Below are positions 1-6,402 of a stretch of 13,181 bases of DNA, in pieces; within the stretch, counting starts at the first letter, position 1, and each line of letters begins with the position of its first letter. Under the pieces are notes generated by a model, which was given only the letters and a program-made list of their open reading frames with translations, was not told where the DNA came from and did no database searches. The stretch lies in the NCBI GenBank assembly GCA_007122565.1, contig SKTJ01000162.1, positions 1 through 13,181 on the forward strand. Direction: 5' to 3'. Origin of the DNA: Syntrophomonadaceae bacterium (GTDB lineage: Bacteria > Bacillota > Dethiobacteria > DTU022 > UBA8154). The translations under genes and the position numbers were made by a program.

Positions 1-132
1 TGTCATCCGGAATTATTGGCCTGCCTGCAGGCATGGGGCAGTGCGGCATGTCAGTATTGGGGACTGCAGGATGGCAGCATTACGGGGCCTTACAGCAATT
101 CTTCTGAAATCAGCTTGCTTCTGCAGGGTTGA
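1..132 (+). CDS. C-terminal fragment of unidentified protein (cut by window edge)
   Basis: The first reading frame is open from base 1 to a TGA at 130-132, giving 43 residues that end ...SEISLLLQG. The fragment holds two Cys and three Trp/Tyr-Gly-like pairs (AWGS, YWGLQDGS), a composition that looks coding rather than random, but I do not recognise a family. No start is visible because the gene would begin left of the window. It would converge on the metallopeptidase gene that ends at 178, leaving a 45-bp gap without a clear terminator. It could also be chance: 43 open codons alone is weak evidence. Confidence 0.35.
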   Translation, partial: CHPELLACLQAWGSAACQYWGLQDGSITGPYSNSSEISLLLQG

Positions 133-177
133 CGTCCGGGTATACCGCAGGCAAAAGTCATACCTATCCAATCCTTC

Positions 178-1059
178 TTACCTGTGCTTGAAAAGGGTTT
201 CCGGGCTAAAAAATTTCTTCAGCAGCTGGGATGTGTCTCCTGTTTTATTATAATAATCGCTAAATAGATAATCTCCCGGCTGTGTATCCATTAATAGAGT
301 GAAGGCAAAGAGATTGGCGAAAATTTCCTTGTCCCCCTGGGAACCGGGACAAAGGAAATCTCCAAGCTCGGCAGGCTGCAATTGAATCATAAGATTACTA
401 AAAAAGCCCGGGACCTGACGTCTTTCAAAATACTTATCGTAGATGAGGTGGCCGATCTCATGCAAAAAATAATAGCAGCGTCTTTCCGGGGAGATTTCCC
501 GGTTACTGTAGAGAATCACCGCATGGGGACCCGAGAGATAACAGGCAGCAGTCATTTCACGGTAGGGAGGCGCCGCGGCAAGGATGGGCCAGCCGCCACG
601 GCGCAGGAAATAAGGTGAGAAACCTTTTTTAAGCAGTATTTTGGTAGCAACAAGGACGGAGTTTTTCCACAGAGGATGGTCTCCTTCATTAGCCATGTAG
701 AGGGATTTAAGATACTGCGTGACATCCCGAAAAGTCCCCCGTATGTTTTCCTTTATTCCCACCAGGCTGAAACCGAGAGGATTAGATGGAGGGAGTATGC
801 CCAATAAAATCCTCATCACAAGTAATCTTCCCGATGCCATCCCTTCACTGTAAAATAAGCCGTAATGCATGGAAGAGAGCAACGGTGCCAGGGCGTAATA
901 GTCTTCCATGATTTCCCTTCTTTTTTGCTTCAGCAGTTCATCCCAGTAATCTTCCGCTATTTCTTCATCTGAACTCATGGCAAGCATCTCTTCAAGAAAA
1001 TCTATGGTCAACTGGACCGGTTCAGTCGTTTCAATTTTTCTTTTAACGGAAACGCTCAA
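178..1059 (-). CDS. ImmA/IrrE-type zinc metallopeptidase, standalone
   Basis: Predicted 293-residue soluble zinc metalloprotease. The gluzincin motif HEIGH lies at residues 200-204, and a downstream acidic segment (DKEIFANLFAFTLLM, Glu245) fits the third zinc ligand in the helix typical of ImmA/IrrE (COG2856) proteins. Known members cleave an HTH repressor such as ImmR or DdrO to release phage, ICE or stress genes. The start is TTG at 1059, chosen because AGGGGG sits 7 nt upstream; there is no better ATG. Residues 1-150 form a long N-terminal part with no HTH I can recognise, so the protein is about twice the size of a minimal ImmA. No XRE-family repressor gene is adjacent, so the substrate is unknown. 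It is transcribed divergently from the chemotaxis gene at 1321. Family confidence is good; role is inference. Confidence 0.8.
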   Translation of the reverse strand: MSVSVKRKIETTEPVQLTIDFLEEMLAMSSDEEIAEDYWDELLKQKRREIMEDYYALAPLLSSMHYGLFYSEGMASGRLLVMRILLGILPPSNPLGFSLVGIKENIRGTFRDVTQYLKSLYMANEGDHPLWKNSVLVATKILLKKGFSPYFLRRGGWPILAAAPPYREMTAACYLSGPHAVILYSNREISPERRCYYFLHEIGHLIYDKYFERRQVPGFFSNLMIQLQPAELGDFLCPGSQGDKEIFANLFAFTLLMDTQPGDYLFSDYYNKTGDTSQLLKKFFSPETLFKHR

Positions 1060-1320
1060 TTTGAAGCCCCCTAATTTATGTTTATAGGCACCGACAGGTC
1101 ACTATTACCCTATTTTGTGCTGAAAGAAAGAAAGATATGAAATAATATTAGTGTTATTGTTGAGAAAAAAATACGTTACAAGCTCGATTGGGAGAGGAAT
1201 TTGTATATAAACGGCGAATAATATTTTAACAGTGCCATTTTATAACATAAATGTATAGAAACAGCCAGTATACCTAAATCTACAAAATTATCTCTAACCA
1301 AACAATAAGGGGGGAAAATT

Positions 1321-2919
1321 ATGAAAAACAGTGTAAAATTTAAGCTTGCGGCTATTGGTATTGTTCCGGTTATCCTTTTTCTGGTGTTAATGATGGTGTA
1401 TGTTTTGCCCACCATACGGAGCGAAATATATGCAGAAAAGGAAAAACAGACGAGAGAAATGGTAAATGCCAGTTTGGGGATTGTAGAGTATTATTATGAA
1501 ATGGTGGAGGATGGTGCGTTATCCGAGTCTGTGGCTCAGGCAAGGGCCAAAGACTCGATTAAAGCAATGATGTTCGGTGACAGGGGATTAGATTATTTTT
1601 GGATAAATGACTTTAACAACATTACGCTGGCACATCCTCTTGCCCCCCATTTGGAAGGAGAAGACCTCACAGGGTTAACAGACCCTGATGGGGTTCACTT
1701 TATAAAAGAAATGACTGAGATTGGGAAAAATGAGGGTGCAGGTTATCTTACTTATCAATGGCAATATTATGACGAAGTAGATCGCATTGAATCGAAACTC
1801 TCTTATGTAGCGAGCTTTGAACCCTGGGAATGGATTGTAGGCACCGGCGTTTATATCAATGACGTTGAAGAAGCGGTTGCTGCTACAAGAAATATTTTGC
1901 TGCTTTGGACGCTGGGCATCATTGTCGTAACCGCGGCTGTCGTTTTCTTTTTTGCAAAGCCTATCTTGAAAAATGTAAAAGATTCTACCTCTTATATCGT
2001 GAATTATCTATCGGAAGGTGATTTCAGCATTAATGTACCCGACTATGCAATGAAATTGAAAGATGAATTTGGCGACCTGGCCCGGGGTCTTGATGTTATG
2101 CAAAGATCGCTGTGTGATGCATTTATGACGATTGGAGGAAGTCAGAATCAGGTCAGTTCCTCCAGTGAGTCCCTGGCTGCCTCATCACAGGAAATGAACG
2201 CCTCTCTGGAGGAAGTGGCGGCCTCCGCCAGCGAATTTTCCGGCAGTGCCCAGCACCTGAGCAGCAGTGCCCAGGAAATGAGTGAACTGGGCAGCAAAAC
2301 AGCGCAGCAAGCCCAGGAAGGTAACATAGCCGTGGAAAGCGCCGTAAGCCAGATGCGCGAGATATCCGAAATAGTGAACAGCCTCAAAGACGTGGTCACG
2401 GCCTTGGGCAGCCGAGCTCAAGATATCAGTAAGATCGTGGATACAATCAAGGGAATTGCTGACCAGACCAACCTATTGGCCTTAAATGCGGCCATTGAGT
2501 CGGCTAGGGCTGGCGAGCACGGCCGCGGCTTTTCCGTTGTTGCGGAAGAAGTGCGCAAATTGGCCGAGCAATCTGCCAACTCCGCATCGGAGATTACTGA
2601 CTTGGTCGGTGACATCGACAAACAGATTCAGGGCGTCATGCACAGGATGGATGCGGGTGTGGCGAAAGTGGAACAAGGGACAGATGTCGTTCTCAATACC
2701 AGTGAGGTATTAAAGTCTATTACCACAAACCTGGGAAACATCGCCCGTCAGATCGAGCAGGTTTCCGCTGCCGCTCAGGAAATTGGTGCCGGCAGCCAGG
2801 AAGTGTCTGCCGCCGTGGAGGAGCAAACGGCCACAATGAATGAGATCTCCGGTGCTGCCACGGAGTTGCAGGGGATGGTAAATGATCTGGAAGAAGCACT
2901 GAGTCACTTCAAATACTAA
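1321..2919 (+). CDS. Methyl-accepting chemotaxis protein with Cache sensor
   Basis: Inner-membrane chemoreceptor of 532 residues that would signal to CheA/CheW to control flagellar rotation. Order: TM1 (about 8-30), extracellular single-Cache-like sensor (about 33-188, with the DYFWINDF and EPWEWIVGTGVYI segments typical of sCache_2), TM2 (190-212), HAMP (about 213-265, with LSEGDFSINVP and DEFGDLARG), then a cytoplasmic coiled-coil signalling domain (270-530). The conserved hairpin tip runs from about 376 to 412, including ESARAGEHGRGF and VVAEEVRKLAEQS. sCache_2 domains commonly bind small carboxylates, but the ligand here cannot be read. No C-terminal CheR-tethering pentapeptide is present; the protein ends SHFKY. 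The ATG has AAGGGGGG 8 nt upstream. It stands alone with no che genes nearby. The 3' half is clearly richer in G+C than the 5' half. Confidence 0.95.
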   Translation: MKNSVKFKLAAIGIVPVILFLVLMMVYVLPTIRSEIYAEKEKQTREMVNASLGIVEYYYEMVEDGALSESVAQARAKDSIKAMMFGDRGLDYFWINDFNNITLAHPLAPHLEGEDLTGLTDPDGVHFIKEMTEIGKNEGAGYLTYQWQYYDEVDRIESKLSYVASFEPWEWIVGTGVYINDVEEAVAATRNILLLWTLGIIVVTAAVVFFFAKPILKNVKDSTSYIVNYLSEGDFSINVPDYAMKLKDEFGDLARGLDVMQRSLCDAFMTIGGSQNQVSSSSESLAASSQEMNASLEEVAASASEFSGSAQHLSSSAQEMSELGSKTAQQAQEGNIAVESAVSQMREISEIVNSLKDVVTALGSRAQDISKIVDTIKGIADQTNLLALNAAIESARAGEHGRGFSVVAEEVRKLAEQSANSASEITDLVGDIDKQIQGVMHRMDAGVAKVEQGTDVVLNTSEVLKSITTNLGNIARQIEQVSAAAQEIGAGSQEVSAAVEEQTATMNEISGAATELQGMVNDLEEALSHFKY

Positions 2920-3179
2920 AAGGGTTAAAACAGCAAACCGGCAGGGCTTTATATAACGAACCTGCCCAGAAAAGGATGAGATAACATAAACAAATCATCC
3001 ACATCTACTTCGACGGCTGGTCCTCCGGTACTGTAACCTTGATCCTTATGTGGCAGCTTTGCTTGACGACGGCAGGTTTAACGTTGATAAAAAAAATACT
3101 TATCACTTATAACTATATCCAGCAAATGGATGAATGGCAGCAGATACAATGGATATAATTGTGATGTGGAAGTCAATGA
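2920..3179. other. Intergenic stretch without a recognised gene
   Basis: Between the chemoreceptor stop and the tRNA control region I see no supported gene. A weak hairpin (GGCAGG...CCTGCC, 6-bp stem, about 15-nt loop, roughly 2940-2969) follows the chemoreceptor but lacks a U-run, so I do not call it a terminator. A promoter-like pair is present at 3084-3113 and is listed separately. An open frame of about 50 codons at about 2980-3150 lacks a start with a ribosome binding site. Confidence 0.5.
3084..3113 (+). promoter_or_regulatory. Candidate sigma-A promoter upstream of tRNA region
   Basis: TTGATA (3084-3089), an 18-nt A-rich spacer, then TATAAC (3108-3113). The match is fair, but nothing with a convincing ribosome binding site starts directly downstream. 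It could give a longer transcript into the tRNA gene, or be a chance match in AT-rich DNA. Confidence 0.25.
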
Positions 3180-3201
3180 GGACAAATTTGGGACAAATTT
3201 G
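3180..3201. repeat. Perfect 11-bp tandem repeat upstream of tRNA promoter
   Basis: GGACAAATTTG occurs twice head to tail (3180-3190 and 3191-3201). The period equals about one helical turn, and the pair ends 22 bp before the -35 box of the tRNA promoter. This is the layout of a protein-binding site, but no binding protein can be named from sequence. Confidence 0.6.
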
Positions 3202-3223
3202 CCACAGACTTGACACGGCAGGG

Positions 3224-3252
3224 TTGATTTACTCTCTGAGACATAATATAAT
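3224..3252 (+). promoter_or_regulatory. Sigma-A promoter of tRNA-Arg
   Basis: TTGATT (3224-3229), a 17-nt spacer and a consensus TATAAT (3247-3252) predict a start near 3259, about 26 nt before the mature tRNA 5' end. A nearby TTGACA at 3210-3215 has no -10 box at a usable distance and is not preferred. Confidence 0.75.
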
Positions 3253-3284
3253 ATCAACGGGAACTGCCATATTCCCGCAAGCAT

Positions 3285-3360
3285 GCACCTGTAGCTCAGG
3301 GGATAGAGCACCGGATTCCTAATCCGGGTGCCGCAGGTTCAATTCCTGCCAGGTGCACCA
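3285..3360 (+). tRNA. tRNA-Arg(CCT)
   Basis: A 76-nt cloverleaf folds with no mismatches. Acceptor stem GCACCTG pairs with CAGGTGC, D stem GCTC with GAGC, anticodon stem CCGGA with TCCGG around loop TTCCTAA, and T stem GCAGG with CCTGC around TTCAATT. The anticodon is CCT, reading AGG arginine codons. The discriminator is A and the 3' CCA is encoded (3358-3360). It is a single-gene unit, with its own promoter upstream and a terminator directly downstream. Confidence 0.97.
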
Positions 3361-3363
3361 TCT

Positions 3364-3402
3364 AAACGCCGCAACCATCAAGGTTGACGGCGTTTTAAAT
3401 TT
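3364..3402 (+). terminator. Rho-independent terminator after tRNA-Arg
   Basis: AAACGCCG-CAACC pairs with GGTTG-A-CGGCGTTT around an ATCAA loop: 13 pairs with one bulged A, then TTTTAAATTTT. It begins 4 nt after the tRNA CCA and closes the tRNA unit. Confidence 0.85.
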
Positions 3403-3473
3403 TGCTGTAAACTGAAGTGATAAGAGAATATACCCTGTGGCATGTAAGCAAACACAGTAAAAGGAGGAAAACG

Positions 3474-3698
3474 ATGAAAGCTTTTATTGATCGCTTTGAA
3501 GGTGATTATGCTATCATTAATATCGAAGACGATGATGCAAAATTACATATTCCCCGTCGACTGCTTCCTGGTGGATCCCGGGAAGGGGGTTGGCTGAATA
3601 TATCTTTCGAGTTGGACCCGGAGGGCACAAGGAGGCAGGAAAAGAAAATATTGAAGCAACTGGATGACCTGAAGCGGAAAGATAAGGATAGCATGTAA
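3474..3698 (+). CDS. DUF3006 family protein
   Basis: Small 74-residue cytoplasmic protein of the DUF3006 type. It begins MKAFIDRFEGDYAII, the family pattern of a short beta-rich domain opening with 'DRFEG..A', followed by HIPRRLLPGGSREGGWLNI and a charged C-terminal helix (RRQEKKILKQLDDLKRKDKD). Its length fits the family, whose function is unknown; in Firmicutes these genes often lie near metallo-beta-lactamase-fold genes, not seen here. The ATG at 3474 is chosen because AAGGAGG ends 6 nt upstream. An in-frame GTG at 3417 has no ribosome binding site and would add residues unlike the family. Confidence 0.85.
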   Translation: MKAFIDRFEGDYAIINIEDDDAKLHIPRRLLPGGSREGGWLNISFELDPEGTRRQEKKILKQLDDLKRKDKDSM

Positions 3699-3703
3699 AT
3701 TTA

Positions 3704-3817
3704 ATGGCAGATCTTTTAGAGAAACTGGGAAATGATACAAAAGAGCTGCTGGTCAAAGTAAATCGACGGCTCACACTGCTGTTTACACAAAGGGAATTAT
3801 ACACCCATGTTGTGTAG
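3704..3817 (+). CDS. Possible small ORF, 37 residues, unknown
   Basis: An ATG 5 bp after the DUF3006 stop opens a 37-codon frame ending TAG at 3815-3817, with a mixed amphipathic, basic sequence (LEKLGNDTKELLVKVNRRL). The nearest Shine-Dalgarno-like run (AAGGAT, within the end of the preceding gene) is too far from the ATG for good initiation. Translational coupling to DUF3006 is conceivable. I recognise no family; it could be a remnant or a chance frame. Confidence 0.25.
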   Translation: MADLLEKLGNDTKELLVKVNRRLTLLFTQRELYTHVV

Positions 3818-3838
3818 TGGGATATTATTATATGACCC

Positions 3839-3868
3839 TTGCATGTTGAGGCAGATACCTGTTATCAT
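3839..3868 (+). promoter_or_regulatory. Candidate promoter of SurA_N-like gene
   Basis: TTGCAT (3839-3844), an 18-nt spacer and TATCAT (3863-3868) would start transcription near 3875, about 43 nt before the ATG at 3918. The boxes each differ from consensus at one or two positions. Confidence 0.35.
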
Positions 3869-3917
3869 GGCGGGTGACTCAAACTTTATATTAAAGCCAT
3901 AGACAAGGAGGGGAATA

Positions 3918-4718
3918 ATGAGTATTAACGAAAACGGAGAGGGAAAAAAGCCGAAATCCCGCCAAAAATCATACATTATCGTTGTGGTTGTTCTACTGGT
4001 AGTGGGTTTAGCTTTTGGTAGCTTATTTGGCGGTGCAGCCGACTTGTTCGCCAGGCTTGGTAATGGTGAGCAGGGAGATGTGGGTCAAATAAGTGGTGAA
4101 ATCAGTTTTGAAGAAGCAAAACCTCGCCTGGAACAGGAGTTGAGGCAGAGAAAAGAGAATGAAATTTTAATGCAGCACCTGGATGATTTAATCGTGGCCA
4201 GCAACATTGAGATAAGCCTGGATGTAATAGGTACAGGCGATGAAGGGGCAGTAGTTGCCATGGTTAACAGGGAAGAGATAAAGAAGGAAGAGTTGCTGGC
4301 ATTGGAGGAACAGGAAAAACAGCAGTTGGTGATGATGGGTCTGGACCCGGAAAGCGAAGAAGCGGCTCAAATGATGGAACAAATGAGGCCGCAAATCCTG
4401 GATAACTTAATTGCCAACAAGGTCTTAATGCAAAAGATAGAAGAAGATGGTGTCTCGGCAAGCGAAGTGCAAGTGGAAGAGCACTATCAGCAGTACGCTG
4501 CCCAGTTCGGCGGGGAAGAAATGCTGGAGCAGCAATTGGAGCAAGCCGGACTGACGAAAGATGACCTGAAGCAGGAAATATATGAGCAACTCCCCATACA
4601 GATCTATGTAGAAAATTATCTGGCAGAAAACCTGAGTGAAGATGAACTTGTTTTCCCGGAGTCGGAATTAAAAGAGCTATACGAGGCACAGCAGCAGCAA
4701 ATGGAACTGCAGTCGTAA
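3918..4718 (+). CDS. Membrane-anchored SurA_N-like chaperone protein lacking a PPIase domain
   Basis: Predicted 266-residue protein with a short basic cytoplasmic tail, one membrane helix (about 19-36) and an extracellular helical part. Residues about 110-260 resemble the N-terminal chaperone domain of SurA/PrsA foldases: AVVAMVNREEIKKEEL, then LIANKVLMQKIEEDGVSASEVQVEEHYQQY and repeated acidic helices. It stops at FPESELKELYEAQQQQ, where the peptidyl-prolyl isomerase domain would normally begin; no rotamase motif follows. Residues about 62-102 (SFEEAKPRLEQELRQRKENE...ASNIEI) look like the helix that normally follows the PPIase domain, so the order appears permuted. A likely role is holding or folding secreted proteins outside the membrane. 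AAGGAGGGG precedes the ATG by 6-8 nt. A terminator follows, so it is probably monocistronic. Confidence 0.75.
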   Translation: MSINENGEGKKPKSRQKSYIIVVVVLLVVGLAFGSLFGGAADLFARLGNGEQGDVGQISGEISFEEAKPRLEQELRQRKENEILMQHLDDLIVASNIEISLDVIGTGDEGAVVAMVNREEIKKEELLALEEQEKQQLVMMGLDPESEEAAQMMEQMRPQILDNLIANKVLMQKIEEDGVSASEVQVEEHYQQYAAQFGGEEMLEQQLEQAGLTKDDLKQEIYEQLPIQIYVENYLAENLSEDELVFPESELKELYEAQQQQMELQS

Positions 4719-4745
4719 ACAACAAAGTAAGGCAAACATTTTTTT

Positions 4746-4788
4746 AGCCAGGGCTTTCCCAAAATTAAAGGGAGAGCCTTGGCTTTTA
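4746..4788 (+). terminator. Rho-independent terminator of SurA_N-like gene
   Basis: AGCCAGGGCTTTCCC pairs with GGGAGAGCCTTGGCT (15 pairs including two G-U) around an 8-nt loop, followed by TTTTATGTTT. It starts 27 bp after the stop codon. Confidence 0.85.
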
Positions 4789-4828
4789 TGTTTATTCTTT
4801 TCACAAGCAGGAATTATAAATAACATTG

Positions 4829-4858
4829 TTGAAATTTAGTATCACTTGCGAATACGAT
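4829..4858 (+). promoter_or_regulatory. Candidate promoter of membrane protein gene
   Basis: TTGAAA (4829-4834), an 18-nt spacer and TACGAT (4853-4858). The -10 box covers the upstream ATG at 4857, so a transcript from here would start near 4865 and could use only the downstream ATG at 4887. Confidence 0.35.
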
Positions 4859-4886
4859 GGTAAATCTGCAGATAGCGGAGGCTCTG

Positions 4887-5666
4887 ATGACAACGGCGAT
4901 TAAAAGAACTGCAGGCAGAGCTTATTATTTTATCGCAGAGTTTTTCCTGACCTTCCGCTGGAGAGAGCATAGATCAGCTCTGGCGGTGATTGCATTGGCG
5001 TGTCTGGGTATCCTGGCCAGTTGGATAGCGGTTTACCTGGTGGATGCGCTAGGCGCTTCGCAAGCGGGGGCCGGGCGGGGGATGTGGTGGCATCTTTTTC
5101 GCAACCGGGGACCTGTGGAGTGGGGACAATGGGTTTTCCTCTCCCTCACTTCCCTAAGCGCTGCTGTCTTTGCGGGTATCTATCGGGAGCGGGGCCAGAG
5201 AAATGAGCAAATTTTTTGGGCCCTGGTCTCTGCCAGCTTCATGCTCATGTTTATTGAAGATGCGGGCGACCCCAGGCACGTCTTGGCTGAATACGGGGCC
5301 CTGCTCTACGGCATAAAACGGATGCATACGGAAGCTGTTTACTTTCTTTTTATTCTTTCTCCCCTGATTGCTGCTTTGCTGCGTTACTGGAAGGTAGCTG
5401 TTTCCGTGCCGTCCCAGACCCGCCTCTATTTCCTGGTTGGAGGGTTTTTCTACGGTGTGGCGGCTTCGGCGTCGTTATACAGGGATGTGCAAGGTTTCTA
5501 CCGCGTAATGGGCGAGCAGTTAAGCCTGGCTTTGACCAACGGGAACGTCCCCGGTTTTTTCCTGATGGACTTCGTGCTGGAAGAATCGCTGGAACTGTTG
5601 GCAGCCTCTATTATTTTTGCGGGAATAATTATGTACTGGAAAGTGGGCATTAGGAATAGGAATTAA
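4887..5666 (+). CDS. Polytopic membrane protein of unknown function
   Basis: A 259-residue hydrophobic protein with about six membrane helices, near residues 31-51, 80-98, 109-124, 150-165, 178-192 and 237-250. Polar features within or next to helices include MFIEDAGDPRH (about 121-131) and FVLEESLELLAA (about 229-240). The acidic clusters could bind a cation or support oligomer contacts, but I recognise no named family. I chose the ATG at 4887 because GGAGG lies 5 nt upstream; the in-frame ATG at 4857 has no such site and overlaps a promoter-like -10 box. The gene stands alone after a terminator and converges on the 3D-domain gene with only a 24-bp AT-rich gap. Confidence 0.8.
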   Translation: MTTAIKRTAGRAYYFIAEFFLTFRWREHRSALAVIALACLGILASWIAVYLVDALGASQAGAGRGMWWHLFRNRGPVEWGQWVFLSLTSLSAAVFAGIYRERGQRNEQIFWALVSASFMLMFIEDAGDPRHVLAEYGALLYGIKRMHTEAVYFLFILSPLIAALLRYWKVAVSVPSQTRLYFLVGGFFYGVAASASLYRDVQGFYRVMGEQLSLALTNGNVPGFFLMDFVLEESLELLAASIIFAGIIMYWKVGIRNRN

Positions 5667-5690
5667 TTAAAATTTAAATATATAGAACAG

Positions 5691-6137
5691 CTATGAAAGT
5701 TGTAATATGACAAGGCGTTGTTGTTTCCCGAACTTGATGGACTCTTCTAAGGTCGGTACGGCTAAATCAATGTTATTGGGGCCGACTAACCTGCCCCGAT
5801 CATTAACGGTACGCCACCCCAATCCTTCCACATAAATTCTGGTGCCAAAAGGAATATTAGGGCCTGCAGCGGCTGTTTCCCCCGGTACTACTTCATCACC
5901 GCTTGCTGTAAGAGATGGATCACCAGAAAAATCCTCGCCCTCAACTGCACCGGGGCTTAAAGGGGCATACATAGTTATATTCATCAATTGAACTTCATAT
6001 TTTTTAGAATCCAACTCCATTTCCCGCGCATCGATGGCATCTTGTTTTGCTGTTTTCAACTGTAATGCAAGATTAAAAATTATAAAGATTAAGAGGATAA
6101 AAATAGTGGCCGTGATCAAAAAATGTTTACGTGTCAT
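5691..6137 (-). CDS. Membrane-anchored 3D-domain protein
   Basis: A 148-residue protein with an N-terminal membrane anchor (about 7-26), a short coiled segment, and a C-terminal 3D domain (about 86-146), the double-psi beta-barrel module found in MltA-like lytic transglycosylases and Firmicute resuscitation-type cell-wall enzymes. Visible family landmarks are IPFGTRIYVEGLGW, VNDRG (Asp113), NNIDLAVPT (Asp124) and FGKQQRLVI. The first of the three conserved Asp residues appears replaced: the segment reads AAAGPNIP rather than the usual VDPxxIP. ATG at 6137 is used because GAGAGGAG lies about 10 nt upstream; the longer frame to 6308 runs through the terminator hairpin and lacks a ribosome binding site. 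A role in peptidoglycan binding or remodelling is likely; activity is uncertain. Confidence 0.8.
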   Translation of the reverse strand: MTRKHFLITATIFILLIFIIFNLALQLKTAKQDAIDAREMELDSKKYEVQLMNITMYAPLSPGAVEGEDFSGDPSLTASGDEVVPGETAAAGPNIPFGTRIYVEGLGWRTVNDRGRLVGPNNIDLAVPTLEESIKFGKQQRLVILQLS

Positions 6138-6286
6138 GGTTTTTAATCTCCTCTCTGAAAAGATCTTAACGATGTTTATGTTTTTATTATTTGCAGAATT
6201 ATAAAACTTAAACTCTTCAAACCAGCCGGGATGATCACAGGGGCCAAAAAGCGGAGATTTAGCAAATCCGTGGATCCAAAGAAAAA

Positions 6287-6316
6287 GAAGGCCGAAACAT
6301 GGTTTCATTGGCCTTC
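6287..6316. terminator. Bidirectional terminator closing the leftward arsenosugar-type operon
   Basis: GAAGGCC pairs with GGCCTTC and the inner GAAAC pairs with GTTTC around ATG, with a 3-nt bulge. On the - strand it is followed directly by TTTTTCTTT, which suits termination of the operon ending at 6403. On the + strand AGAAATTTTTATTTTT follows, so it could stop readthrough from either side. Confidence 0.75.
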
Positions 6317-6402
6317 AGAAATTTTTATTTTTAATAACGAGTTATACTTATGCCTTAAGCGTGACAAAACTGATAGAAAAGGGGTAAAAGTCCCTGTATT
6401 AT

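Noticed and set aside
41..253. 70-codon + strand frame near the left edge
   Set aside because: It overlaps both the likely C-terminal fragment (1-132) and the metallopeptidase end, has no ribosome binding site and reads like non-coding sequence.
1248..1271. Possible motility sigma (SigD/FliA) promoter before the chemoreceptor
   Set aside because: TAAA and GCCAGTAT are present but 12 nt apart rather than about 15, and the -10 match is imperfect.
2980..3151. Open frame of about 50 codons as a gene or gene remnant
   Set aside because: No start codon with a ribosome binding site, no recognisable family, and it runs into promoter-like AT-rich DNA.
3210..3238. TTGACA at 3210-3215 as the tRNA -35 box
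   Set aside because: No -10-like hexamer lies 16-18 nt downstream; TTGATT at 3224 pairs with TATAAT at 17 nt.
3285..3360. tRNA-Arg as an integration site (att) for a mobile element
   Set aside because: No copy of the tRNA 3' end and no integrase gene are visible in the window.
6138..6308. Longer N-terminus for the 3D-domain protein
   Set aside because: It would run into the terminator hairpin, has no ribosome binding site and adds a segment unlike the family; the ATG at 6137 has a good site and puts the membrane anchor at the N-terminus.
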